This document shows positions 43,204 to 50,658 of a stretch of 64,000 bases of DNA, piece by piece. Made by a program: the position numbers and the translations under genes. A model generated the notes under the pieces. It was not told the origin of the DNA. It did not search any database and saw only the letters and a list, made by a program, of their open reading frames with translations. How positions within the stretch are numbered: position 1 is the first letter of the stretch; every line of letters starts with the position of its first letter. Location: the NCBI GenBank assembly GCA_002869855.2, contig NEWQ02000013.1, forward strand, positions 62,001 through 126,000, written 5' to 3'. The stretch comes from Nitrospira sp. CG24D. GTDB lineage: Bacteria > Nitrospirota > Nitrospiria > Nitrospirales > Nitrospiraceae.

Positions 43204-44751
43204 ATGACCGCTGAAGGGATCCCTCCAATCTCGCGTACGTTCCTGCTTTCCACCGCGCTGATTACCGGAGCGGTCGTGATGGCGCTCGAAATTCTCGGCA
43301 GCAGACTGTTGGCACCTGTGTTCGGAAATTCTTTGTTTGTGTGGGGGGCGCTGATCGGAGTCATCCTTGCTGCGATGAGCAGCGGCTATGCCTTCGGCGG
43401 TTGGGCGTCAGATCGGTATGCAGGGGGGAGCGTGCTCGCGGGACTGCTGCTCTTTTCAGGGTCCTGGACATTTCTAGTTGCCTGGGCCAGCCAGCCGATT
43501 CTGTTTCAAGTGGATGTATGGATACAGGATCCACGGTGGGGCCCTTGCCTCGCCGCCACGATTCTCCTGGCCCCGCCTGCGTTTGGATTGAGTGGCGTTT
43601 TGCCAGCGATGTTGCGGTTGGCTGTCTCTGATATGGGGCATTTGGGGCGCCACACGGGCCGCATGATCGCCTTGTCAACCGTAGGAAGTCTGATAGGAAC
43701 CTGGGGAACCGCGTTTTTTCTCCTTTCGTGGATCGGGAGCCAGGCGCTAGTGGCTTGGCTGGGAACCATCCAAGTAGTGCTGGGGTTGTTGTGGCTTTGG
43801 CGTGGCGCGAAGGTCGGACTGGTCGGGAAATTGTTTGGGGTGGCTTGCAGTGGCCTGTTTGTCGCATTGGCGCTCCATCCTATTCAGAAATTGAATCCGC
43901 CGGTTCATCAGGAGGATAGTCCCTACCAGCAAGTGCGGGTGCGGGATGACCAGCTGTTCCGTTATCTCGTACTTGATCGTACCTTTCACGCGGTGATGTG
44001 GAAGGCGGATCCGCTTCCGCTGTTTCTGCCCTACAGCCAGCTCATGGTCGCCTCATTGGCACTAGTGGATCAGCCGCAACGCGGACTGATTCTTGGACAT
44101 GGAGGAGGATCGCTGGCTAAGTGGCTGGCGCACTACTGGCCCGATCTCGAAATGGACATCATCGAGTTCGATCCGGTGGTGGTGCGAATGGCAGAAGACT
44201 ATTTTGAGTATCATCCTCCAGCCAATCATCATGTGCGGGTTAAGGATGGGCGGGCGTTCCTGAATACCACCGACCACGTCTATGATGTGATTTGGATCGA
44301 TGCGTTTGCCCGGCACATGATTCCATTTCATCTGACTACGAAAGAATTCTATGCTGCGGTGCGAACGCATCTGAAACCGGATGGAGTTGTGGCGTTGAAT
44401 CTGGCGTCATCCGGAGAAGAGCTTGATAACGCACGGGCGGCGGCTGTCGTACAGACGATGCGCGGTGAGTTTCCTGTGATTGAAACATTTGCGGTTAAAG
44501 GGCCATGGAAGAGCGGCCAGACCAAAGCGGAGAATTTGATTTTTTTTGCGGGAAGCCCGGTAATGGAACGCGGACATGAAGTCTTCATCGAAAAAGTGAC
44601 AGCGATGGCCATGAATCGACAATTGCCAAGCGAGGCGGTCACGCTGCTTGGTTCTCATCGGACCGATCCGTGGCCGAGAGGATTTGAGCTGACTGACGAT
44701 TTTGCTCCCTATGATGTTCTGATAGGGAGAGATGCGTCTGATGTACGGTAG
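43204..44751 (+). CDS. Fused membrane / spermidine-synthase-like protein
   Basis: A 515-residue protein from ATG 43204. The N-terminal ~230 residues carry about seven transmembrane helices. The C-terminal ~280 residues have the spermidine-synthase Rossmann fold: GLILGHGGGSLAKWLAHYWPDLEMDIIEFDPVVVRMAEDYF near residues 300-340 binds the nucleotide of the cosubstrate, followed by VKDGRAFL and YDVIWIDAFARHMIPFHLTT. Whether it makes a polyamine is unknown; many fused members lack proof of activity. No polyamine decarboxylase gene is nearby. Confidence 0.82.
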   Translation: MTAEGIPPISRTFLLSTALITGAVVMALEILGSRLLAPVFGNSLFVWGALIGVILAAMSSGYAFGGWASDRYAGGSVLAGLLLFSGSWTFLVAWASQPILFQVDVWIQDPRWGPCLAATILLAPPAFGLSGVLPAMLRLAVSDMGHLGRHTGRMIALSTVGSLIGTWGTAFFLLSWIGSQALVAWLGTIQVVLGLLWLWRGAKVGLVGKLFGVACSGLFVALALHPIQKLNPPVHQEDSPYQQVRVRDDQLFRYLVLDRTFHAVMWKADPLPLFLPYSQLMVASLALVDQPQRGLILGHGGGSLAKWLAHYWPDLEMDIIEFDPVVVRMAEDYFEYHPPANHHVRVKDGRAFLNTTDHVYDVIWIDAFARHMIPFHLTTKEFYAAVRTHLKPDGVVALNLASSGEELDNARAAAVVQTMRGEFPVIETFAVKGPWKSGQTKAENLIFFAGSPVMERGHEVFIEKVTAMAMNRQLPSEAVTLLGSHRTDPWPRGFELTDDFAPYDVLIGRDASDVR

Positions 44752-44853
44752 ACCGAATAAAATTATTCAAGACATTGAATTTATTATTGTATTTTTCAAT
44801 TTTCAAGCTGGTTACGAATCAGGCCATCATCGTTGTCTACCTGGAGAAGCTGC

Positions 44854-44883
44854 TTGCTTCCATTTTGAGCCCTATGCTATAAG
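44854..44883 (+). promoter_or_regulatory. Probable sigma70 promoter of the cupredoxin-like gene
   Basis: TTGCTT at 44854-44859, an 18-bp spacer and TATAAG at 44878-44883, in an AT-rich intergenic region 145 bp before ATG 45028. Confidence 0.5.
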
Positions 44884-45027
44884 TTGCGCCTCGTGATGTA
44901 GCACATGTTGGCACAGGGTGTAAGTGTGAGTGTCGGGCAGCATCGGATCAGTCAAGGCTATCAGAGCTTGGCGGAAGTTATTTACCAACCTAATCACATC
45001 TCTTCTTCTTTCTTAAGGAGGTAGGTC

Positions 45028-45504
45028 ATGGGCAAGACGATGTTATCGGTCCTCTTTGGCCTCGGGTTGAGCGTCGCTGGAGCCACGGCTGCATTTGCAC
45101 TCCAGGCCGGTGGTGTTGAAGTCGGCGACCTTGAAACCGGATCAGTCGTGGGCCAGTCGTTCAAGGAACTGGATGTGGATGCGTCATTTTACGCCATCGA
45201 AATCGGCGCCATTAAGACCTGGTATCCGCCGACGACCGTGATCGATTTTAAGACGCGGCCCGGCGCCCCGGTGCTGCTGAAGGTGACCAATCTGTCGACT
45301 GCAGAGCATGGGTTCCAGCTCACCGCGGCTGTGAATCAATCAGCGCCAACTGTGTTGAACACCAAGTTGGTGCTCAAGCCAGGCGAAACCAAGTATATCG
45401 GTGTTCCGACGAGTGACTTGTTCTATGCCGCTGGCAACGTGTTGGAATACCGCTGCCATCTCCATCCGGCGCACGTCGGTGGTAAGTTGGTCATGTTGAA
45501 ATAG
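45028..45504 (+). CDS. Periplasmic cupredoxin-like protein
   Basis: A 158-residue precursor with a strong ribosome binding site (AAGGAGGT, 45015) and a signal peptide ending near AFA-LQA. The mature part has the cupredoxin pattern: VIDFKTRPGAPVLLKVTNLSTAEHGF (one His ligand), then KPGETKYIGVP and the C-terminal loop YRCHLHPAHVGGKLVM. That loop offers Cys, His and Met for a type 1 copper site. The crowded C-x-H-x2-H loop is unusual and the coordination could differ. It is probably an electron carrier or copper-binding protein. The gene is monocistronic, with its own promoter and terminator. Confidence 0.7.
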   Translation: MGKTMLSVLFGLGLSVAGATAAFALQAGGVEVGDLETGSVVGQSFKELDVDASFYAIEIGAIKTWYPPTTVIDFKTRPGAPVLLKVTNLSTAEHGFQLTAAVNQSAPTVLNTKLVLKPGETKYIGVPTSDLFYAAGNVLEYRCHLHPAHVGGKLVMLK

Positions 45505-45540
45505 TTCGGTCGTCTTTTATCTGACGCAAGTTGAGATAAC

Positions 45541-45580
45541 AAAGGCCTCGGGGAAGCAATTCTCCGAGGCCTTTGTGTTT
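45541..45580 (+). terminator. Rho-independent terminator after the cupredoxin-like gene
   Basis: Stem AAAGGCCTCGG pairs with CCGAGGCCTTT around an ~11-nt loop, followed by TGTGTTTC, 36 bp after the stop. Confidence 0.8.
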
Positions 45581-45611
45581 CATCTCAAGCCCGCTCGTTG
45601 GGAGTGATTCG

Positions 45612-45944
45612 CTAGGTCTCTTCCCGTTGGCAATCTGCTCCACTCTCTACTGGAATCCGTTGTACGGCAGTCAGCTTTCCTGAGACGATCAACAGCAGGT
45701 ATCGGTTTTCCAGCGCGACCGGCTGTTGCTTCTCAACAACATAGGTATAGACATCGACGACCATCTCGTCCCCGTCCCATTGGGTGTCATTCACGACCCA
45801 CATATGACTGGTGGCATCAGGAAAGTGGCGATTAACGAAGCCCTCAATGATCGTTCCCAGTTCGCTTGTGCTGGCGTGGGCCAATCCGGGGGCAGTAAGG
45901 GTAAAAAAGAGGAGCGTGCTAAGGAGCCAGAAGCGTGGACGCAT
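45612..45944 (-). CDS. Small secreted hypothetical protein
   Basis: A 110-residue precursor with a signal peptide ending near AHAST (LLFFTLTAPGLAHA). The mature part is a small alpha/beta domain (ELGTIIEGFVNRHFPDATSHMWVVND, then EMVVDVYTYVVEKQQPVALENRYLLLIVSGKL). A single Cys sits close to the C-terminus. No family recognised. It converges on the cupredoxin gene. Confidence 0.55.
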   Translation of the reverse strand: MRPRFWLLSTLLFFTLTAPGLAHASTSELGTIIEGFVNRHFPDATSHMWVVNDTQWDGDEMVVDVYTYVVEKQQPVALENRYLLLIVSGKLTAVQRIPVESGADCQREET

Positions 45945-46085
45945 GACTGCACCTCCAGGGTGAGAGGGAGAGGCTCAATCGAAGCGTGGCAGTCGATCAG
46001 GAGTAGACTGCGACAATAAAATCCTACAGCTGATTCAATTTTTAATCTAGTGGAATGTTGCGGCCGATCTGACCGCGAGAAAAGC

Positions 46086-46123
46086 AGAGGGCCTTGCGTC
46101 TCTATCAACGCAAGGCCCTCTGT
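46086..46123 (-). terminator. Rho-independent terminator after the ferredoxin gene
   Basis: A perfect 15-bp stem (CAGAGGGCCTTGCGT and complement) with an 8-nt loop. On the minus strand it is followed by CTTTTC. It is 27 bp after the ferredoxin stop. Confidence 0.85.
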
Positions 46124-46149
46124 TACATGACGAAGCCCTGAGGAGGGCG

Positions 46150-46497
46150 CTAGTTCCGGACGCCGCTCCAGATCTTGCTCTCATCAATAGCCTTGTCAGG
46201 GTTCAACGTCTTGGCCTTTGTCATCAACACGTCCGTTGTTTCCGGATAGGCCGGATCGGAGATGCAGCAATTGTCGACAGGGCAGACGGCCGCGCACTGC
46301 GGTTCATCGAAGTGCCCGACGCATTCCGTGCAGCGATCATGGGTGATGATGTAAATATTGTCGCCCACGCCCTGACCGTCGCCAACGTGATGGCCCTTGC
46401 CCTCAGCATCGCTCCGGGTTTCGAAAATCGCCTCGTTGGGACATTCAGGCAGGCAAGCCCCACAGGAAATGCATTCGTCGGTAATCAGCAGTGCCAT
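46150..46497 (-). CDS. 2[4Fe-4S] ferredoxin (YfhL/Alvin-type)
   Basis: A 115-residue ferredoxin. The first cluster motif is CISCGACLPEC followed by Pro. The second is an expanded C-x2-C-x8-C-x3-C (CTECVGHFDEPQCAAVC), the insertion characteristic of Alvin-type ferredoxins. Between the motifs is a Gly-rich loop of about 25 residues (GHHVGDGQGVGD) that is longer than usual. A C-terminal helical extension follows. It should be a low-potential electron carrier. The redox partner is not in the window. Confidence 0.9.
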   Translation of the reverse strand: MALLITDECISCGACLPECPNEAIFETRSDAEGKGHHVGDGQGVGDNIYIITHDRCTECVGHFDEPQCAAVCPVDNCCISDPAYPETTDVLMTKAKTLNPDKAIDESKIWSGVRN

Positions 46498-46716
46498 GAC
46501 CCACGCCTCCTTCTCACTTCTAAGACAACAAACAATATTGACAAGATCGCGCCGCCCCGACCATAGTGCGTGCGCTGTGTGGGGGCCATTCTATTCTGTG
46601 ATTCTTTTCTAAGTCAACAGAACGGCTTCCGGTCAGAAGGCCTAGAATTCACGGGAATATGGCCCATGAGACCCAGCCCGGCACGCTAATCTTTATTGAC
46701 ACCGAAGGCGAATGTT

Positions 46717-47217
46717 ATGGGTTTGACGCAGTCTCAGGGCAGCGATCGAGAGCAGAAAAAAAAGCGGATCATTATGATGATCCTGCTGGCGATCCTCTTA
46801 ATGAGTGTGTCTATGTTTCTGGTGCCGCAGAAGGACACCGACATCATCGTGGTGACTTTCCCTCATGGTGAGACGATCGAGGCGGAAGTTGCAGAGACGC
46901 CGGAGAAGCTGCTGTTCGGGCTCGCGTTTCGTGATCAGTTGCCGCCCAATACGGGGATGCTTTATATCTTTGAGTCCAATGGGCTCCATCGGGTCCGGAC
47001 CAAGGAATTTCGATTCCCGGTGGATATGATCTGGGTGGATGAGAGCCATCATGTGGTTCATACCGTTGAGGGAGCGAGCCCCTGCGAAAAGGACCCCTGT
47101 CCGTTCTTCGGTCCGCCGCCGGAGCCGGCGCGATACGTGTTGCAAACGGAACCGGGATTAATCCGGCGGCTCGGAGTCGCGAATGGGGACGAGTTGAAGT
47201 ATTTCCTGCGGATGTAG
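46717..47217 (+). CDS. DUF192 family protein, membrane-anchored or exported
   Basis: A 166-residue protein from ATG 46717, with GAAGG just upstream. A hydrophobic segment (residues ~18-35, IIMMILLAILLMSVSMFLV) follows a charged, basic N-terminus and is a signal anchor. The DUF192 domain is clear: VEVAETPEKLLFGLAFRDQLPPNTGMLYIFES, then KEFRFPVDMIWVDESHHVVHTVEGASPC and YVLQTEPGLIRRLGVANGDEL. The function of DUF192 is unknown. Confidence 0.85.
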   Translation: MGLTQSQGSDREQKKKRIIMMILLAILLMSVSMFLVPQKDTDIIVVTFPHGETIEAEVAETPEKLLFGLAFRDQLPPNTGMLYIFESNGLHRVRTKEFRFPVDMIWVDESHHVVHTVEGASPCEKDPCPFFGPPPEPARYVLQTEPGLIRRLGVANGDELKYFLRM

Positions 47218-47284
47218 CGCGTCGCATGGCGTTCCAAGAAGGTCGTGAGGCGGTTTCTCGGGAGTGAAATTAGGAGAGATGGTC

Positions 47285-47602
47285 ATGGAGGGGTTTCAGC
47301 GAGTCGCTGGTTTGAACGAAGTGGCTCCCGGGCAATCGAAAGTGGTGAAGGTCAATGACAAGGCCATCGCCCTGTTCAATATCGACGGTAAGTTCTATGC
47401 GATTCACAATCTGTGTCCGCATGAAGGTGGACCCCTGAACGAAGGTCGATTGAAAGGATATGTGGTGGCCTGTCCCTGGCACGACCTGGCCTTCGACATT
47501 CGAAGCGGGCAGGGAACCGACGGCGGCGGTTATTGCATCGGGAGTTATGAGGTTCGTGTCGAGGATGCCGATATTTTTATCGGTCCCCGTCGAAAGGCGT
47601 AG
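47285..47602 (+). CDS. Rieske-type [2Fe-2S] ferredoxin
   Basis: A 105-residue soluble Rieske protein. ATG 47285 is chosen for AGGAGA at a proper distance; an ATG at 47279 sits too close to that motif. The cluster ligands are CPHEGGPL (near residue 42) and CPWHDLAFD (near 62). The DGKFYAIHNL lead and the short C-terminal strand are typical of NirD-like or oxygenase-associated ferredoxins. It could serve an oxygenase such as the Rieske enzyme at 19-20 kb, but this is not shown by position. Confidence 0.9.
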   Translation: MEGFQRVAGLNEVAPGQSKVVKVNDKAIALFNIDGKFYAIHNLCPHEGGPLNEGRLKGYVVACPWHDLAFDIRSGQGTDGGGYCIGSYEVRVEDADIFIGPRRKA

Positions 47603-47648
47603 TGGTGGGTTGAGGGGGTACTGTTGTCTATGGAGCTGATGGGCAGTC

Positions 47649-47993
47649 ATGAATAGTGCCGGACAGAATATGTCGGGTTCCTCGGAGGGCCAAGAGAGGC
47701 GTGCCATCGAGGCCGTCCTCGGGCAAGCGTTTACCATTCATCTGTGGGAAGACCGTACCCGCGGTGAGCAATGGGTTCCAAGCTACAACACCAAAGCGTT
47801 GACCCTTGTGGATGATCAGTTCCTCCGAGTCGCCAGTAATAACGCGGTTGAGAATGGTCAGCGCACGTTCGAATTTCAGGGGGTGCTGCCCGGGACCCAT
47901 GAATTAGTGTTCGAAAAGCGCATGGGGTGGAAATTTACGGCGGAAGATCGTCGAATATTCCTCATCCAGGTTGCGCCCAGCGGGAAAGGCTGA
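47649..47993 (+). CDS. Chagasin-like (I42) inhibitor-type protein
   Basis: A 114-residue protein without a clear signal peptide. The beta-sandwich pattern matches chagasin: GQAFTIHLWEDRTRGEQWVPSYN, a middle strand LTLVDDQFLRVASNN, then FEFQGVLPGTHELVFEKRMGWKF and a final IFLIQV strand. Chagasin-type proteins inhibit papain-like cysteine proteases. Here the N-P-T-T-G-Y segment is not conserved, so inhibitory activity is doubtful. It begins 46 bp after the Rieske ferredoxin and ends 5 bp before the aminotransferase start. Confidence 0.65.
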   Translation: MNSAGQNMSGSSEGQERRAIEAVLGQAFTIHLWEDRTRGEQWVPSYNTKALTLVDDQFLRVASNNAVENGQRTFEFQGVLPGTHELVFEKRMGWKFTAEDRRIFLIQVAPSGKG

Positions 47994-47998
47994 TTGCC

Positions 47999-48853
47999 GT
48001 GCCGGATATTGCCTTTATCAACGGACGATTCCTTCCCTGGCATGAGGCCACTGTACCAATCGAAGATCGTGGATTTCAGTTCGGCGATGGCGTGTACGAA
48101 GTCATCAGGACCTATCATGGCCTCCCCTTTGAACTGGATGCGCATCTCAACCGGCTTGACCGCAGCGCGCGTGAACTGAGCCTGACTCAGCCCTATACGA
48201 GAGCCCAGTGGATCGAATGGATACAGCAGGGAATTCGAGCGGCTGGATATGCCGAGGCGAAGGTCTATCTCCAGATTACCCGCGGAGTCGCGGCGAGAGA
48301 TCACGCGTTTCCGTCAAACGTGGCCCCGACTGTGGTGATGACGATTCGAGAATTGGCGCCGTTTCCGGCAAAAATCAGAGAAACCGGCGTCATTGCCAAG
48401 ACATGTGAGGACTTGCGCTGGGGGCGTTGTGACATCAAGAGCGTGAATTTGTTGGCGAATGTATTGGCGCGTGAAGAGGCGAAGCGGGCCGGCGTGTTTG
48501 AGGCGATCCTGGTGAAGAATGGCCTGGTCACGGAAGGGTCGGTCAGCAACGTGATGGCAGTTCAATCGGGAACTGTGGTGACTGCTCCTGAAGGCCCGCG
48601 CATTCTCTCAGGGGTAACCCGCACGGTGGTCTTGGAGCTGGCAAGGGCCGCAGGATTTCCGGTGCGTGAAGAGTTCCTGCCGATCGAGTCGCTCTATACC
48701 GCCGATGAAGTGTTTCTTACCGGGACGACCGTGGAAGTCCTCGCGGTGGTTCAGGTGGATGGGCGGACGATCGGAGCCGGTCGCCCCGGTCCGGTTGTCG
48801 AGGTTCTGGCCACTCGCTGGGCGGCATTGACGGGGGAGTCCCCCTTGCTTTGA
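47999..48853 (+). CDS. Class IV aminotransferase (D-amino acid / branched-chain type)
   Basis: A 284-residue PLP enzyme from GTG 47999. Fold-type IV motifs are FINGRFLPWHEATVPIEDRGFQFGDGVYEVIRTYHG (residues ~5-40), the Lys-containing DIKSVNLLANVLAREEAKRAG near 145 (Schiff-base Lys), ILVKNGLVTEGSVSNVMAV near 165 and VFLTGTTVEVLAV near 240. The pattern is closest to D-alanine aminotransferase, which would make D-glutamate or D-alanine for the cell wall. BCAT or aminodeoxychorismate lyase cannot be excluded. Confidence 0.85.
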   Translation: MPDIAFINGRFLPWHEATVPIEDRGFQFGDGVYEVIRTYHGLPFELDAHLNRLDRSARELSLTQPYTRAQWIEWIQQGIRAAGYAEAKVYLQITRGVAARDHAFPSNVAPTVVMTIRELAPFPAKIRETGVIAKTCEDLRWGRCDIKSVNLLANVLAREEAKRAGVFEAILVKNGLVTEGSVSNVMAVQSGTVVTAPEGPRILSGVTRTVVLELARAAGFPVREEFLPIESLYTADEVFLTGTTVEVLAVVQVDGRTIGAGRPGPVVEVLATRWAALTGESPLL

Positions 48854-48884
48854 GGGGGGGGCCATGTTAAGGTGCCGTCGCTGG

Positions 48885-48910
48885 AAGTGGGCTCAGGCCC
48901 ACTTTTTTGT
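48885..48910 (+). terminator. Hairpin with T-run ahead of rimP
   Basis: Stem AAGTGGGC/GCCCACTT with a 4-nt loop is followed by six T. It sits 19 bp before the rimP GTG and 32 bp after the aminotransferase stop, so it could end the upstream unit or act as an attenuator of the rimP operon. Confidence 0.75.
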
Positions 48911-48928
48911 TTGGGCAGATGTACGGCA

Positions 48929-49438
48929 GTGTCAGAGGATACCGCATTGAGCATTCCGGAGCATGGATCCCGGTCTTCCATTGATCGGATTCAGGACATT
49001 CTTTCTCCGATTCTCTGGACACTAGGGTTGGAATTAGTGGACGTGGTGTGTGTTGGGCAAGGTTCACGATCCGTTGTCCGAGTGCTGATCGACAAACCAG
49101 GTGGTGTGACCGTTTCTGATTGTGAGCGCGCCCATTTGGCAGTAGGTCCTGCGCTGGATGTTGCCGATCCATTTCCACATACCTATACGCTGGAAGTCTC
49201 ATCACCCGGGCTTGACCGCCCGTTCAAGCGGCTCCAAGACTATCAGCGTGCGGTCGGGAAGCGGGTGAGCGTAAAGCTGAAGCAGCCGCTTGACGGCCAA
49301 TGGCGTATTATCGGAGAGTTGGTGCAGGCGGATGAGGACTCGGTCGTCTTGGCGATCGCGTCGAAGGCCGCCACCTCGGACACAGTGAAACTGGATCGCC
49401 ACTCTGTCGCGGAGGCCCGGTTAGTGATTGAGATGTAG
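48929..49438 (+). CDS. rimP: Ribosome maturation factor RimP
   Basis: A 169-residue protein from GTG 48929 (an upstream start at 48872 would cross the terminator). It helps assemble the 30S subunit. The two-domain plan is visible: LSPILWTLGLELVDVVCVGQG with VRVLIDKPGGVTVSDCERAH, then the LEVSSPGLDRPFKRLQDYQRAVGKRVSV segment and a C-terminal SH3-like part (GELVQADEDSVVLA). First gene of the rimP-nusA-infB operon. Confidence 0.93.
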   Translation: MSEDTALSIPEHGSRSSIDRIQDILSPILWTLGLELVDVVCVGQGSRSVVRVLIDKPGGVTVSDCERAHLAVGPALDVADPFPHTYTLEVSSPGLDRPFKRLQDYQRAVGKRVSVKLKQPLDGQWRIIGELVQADEDSVVLAIASKAATSDTVKLDRHSVAEARLVIEM

Positions 49439-49491
49439 CCGATGGCCAGGAGTGGTTGCAGTCCCGCACGATCGAGCAGGAGCCTAAATTT

Positions 49492-50643
49492 ATGAACCGA
49501 GAATTAATCGCAGTCATCGATGAGATCGGCCGCCAGAAAGGCATCGACAAGTCCCGTGTCATCGGGGCTATCGAGTCAGCCCTCCAAACCGCCGCCAAAA
49601 AGCGCTTCGGGCAGGCAGAGAATATCCAGGTCGAGATCGACTCCAAGACCGGCGAAATCTCCGTGGTGTCGAAGAAGACGATTGTCGATCACGTGAGCAA
49701 CCCGAAGGCTGAAATCTCGCTTCAGGAAGCGCGGCAACTCGATAGTGAAGCGGAAGTGGGAGACGAAATCGGCTCGCTCATCGAAATGGACGAGCTTGGT
49801 CGTATCGCGGCGCAGACGGCGAAACAGGTTATCTTTCAAAAGGTGCGCGAGGCCGAGTGGGAAGCCGTTCAGAAAGAATATTCGACCAGGCAGGGTGACC
49901 TCGTTAACGGCATTATCCTCGGCATGGAACGCCGGAATTATCTGGTGGATCTTGGCAAGACCGAAGCTATTCTTCCGATTCAGGAGCAGATCCCGCGCGA
50001 GACGTATCGGCGCGGTGACCGGGTCAAGGCGATGCTGTTGGAAGTCCGTCGCACGCCGAAAGATGTGCAGGTTATTCTGACGCGGAGCCATCCTCAATTC
50101 GTCTCGAAGCTGTTTGAGCTGGAAGTGCCTGAAGTCATGGAAAAGATCGTGGAGATCAAGTCGATCGTCAGAGAGCCGGGCGATCGCACGAAGATTGCGG
50201 TCACCTCGCGTGAGAAGGCGGTGGATCCGGTCGGCGCCTGCGTCGGCATCAAGGGGTCGCGCGTGCAGGCGGTGGTCCGCGAGTTGCGGGGTGAAAAGAT
50301 TGATATCATCACCTGGACGCAGGACCCCCGCGTGTTTATTGCGGAGGCGCTGAATCCCGCCACGATCGAAAAAGTCGGCATCGACGACGAGAAGAAATCG
50401 GCGTTGGTCGTGGTCGCAGATTCGCAGCTGTCGCTGGCGATCGGGAAGAACGGGCAGAACGTGCGGTTGGCGGCTCGTTTGACCGGATGGAAGATCGATA
50501 TCATCAGCGCGACGGAATACGAAAAAGAAAAAGTGGAGCGCGATAAAGAAATCAAAGCTGCGATGGCCGACGAGGCCGAAGCGCAGCGATTGCAGGAAGA
50601 GGCCCGGCAAGCCGCCAGGGCTGAAGAAAACGAATCGAACTAG
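49492..50643 (+). CDS. nusA: Transcription termination/antitermination factor NusA
   Basis: A 383-residue protein from ATG 49492 (MNRELIAVIDEIGRQKGI). Domain order is canonical: the N-terminal RNA-polymerase-binding domain (to ~130), an S1 domain (GDLVNGIILGMERRNYLVDLG near 140), KH1 (VSKLFELEVPEVMEKIVEIK near 200) and KH2 (SLAIGKNGQNVRLAARLTG near 320). The C-terminus ends in a short Glu/Ala-rich helix and lacks the acidic repeats of E. coli NusA, as in many phyla. It is co-transcribed with rimP and infB. Confidence 0.96.
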   Translation: MNRELIAVIDEIGRQKGIDKSRVIGAIESALQTAAKKRFGQAENIQVEIDSKTGEISVVSKKTIVDHVSNPKAEISLQEARQLDSEAEVGDEIGSLIEMDELGRIAAQTAKQVIFQKVREAEWEAVQKEYSTRQGDLVNGIILGMERRNYLVDLGKTEAILPIQEQIPRETYRRGDRVKAMLLEVRRTPKDVQVILTRSHPQFVSKLFELEVPEVMEKIVEIKSIVREPGDRTKIAVTSREKAVDPVGACVGIKGSRVQAVVRELRGEKIDIITWTQDPRVFIAEALNPATIEKVGIDDEKKSALVVVADSQLSLAIGKNGQNVRLAARLTGWKIDIISATEYEKEKVERDKEIKAAMADEAEAQRLQEEARQAARAEENESN

Positions 50644-50658
50644 AATCGAGTTCAACCA

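Noticed and set aside
46696..46701. TTGACA as a -35 box ahead of the DUF192 gene
   Set aside because: It lies only about 16 bp before the start codon and has no -10 hexamer at the right distance.
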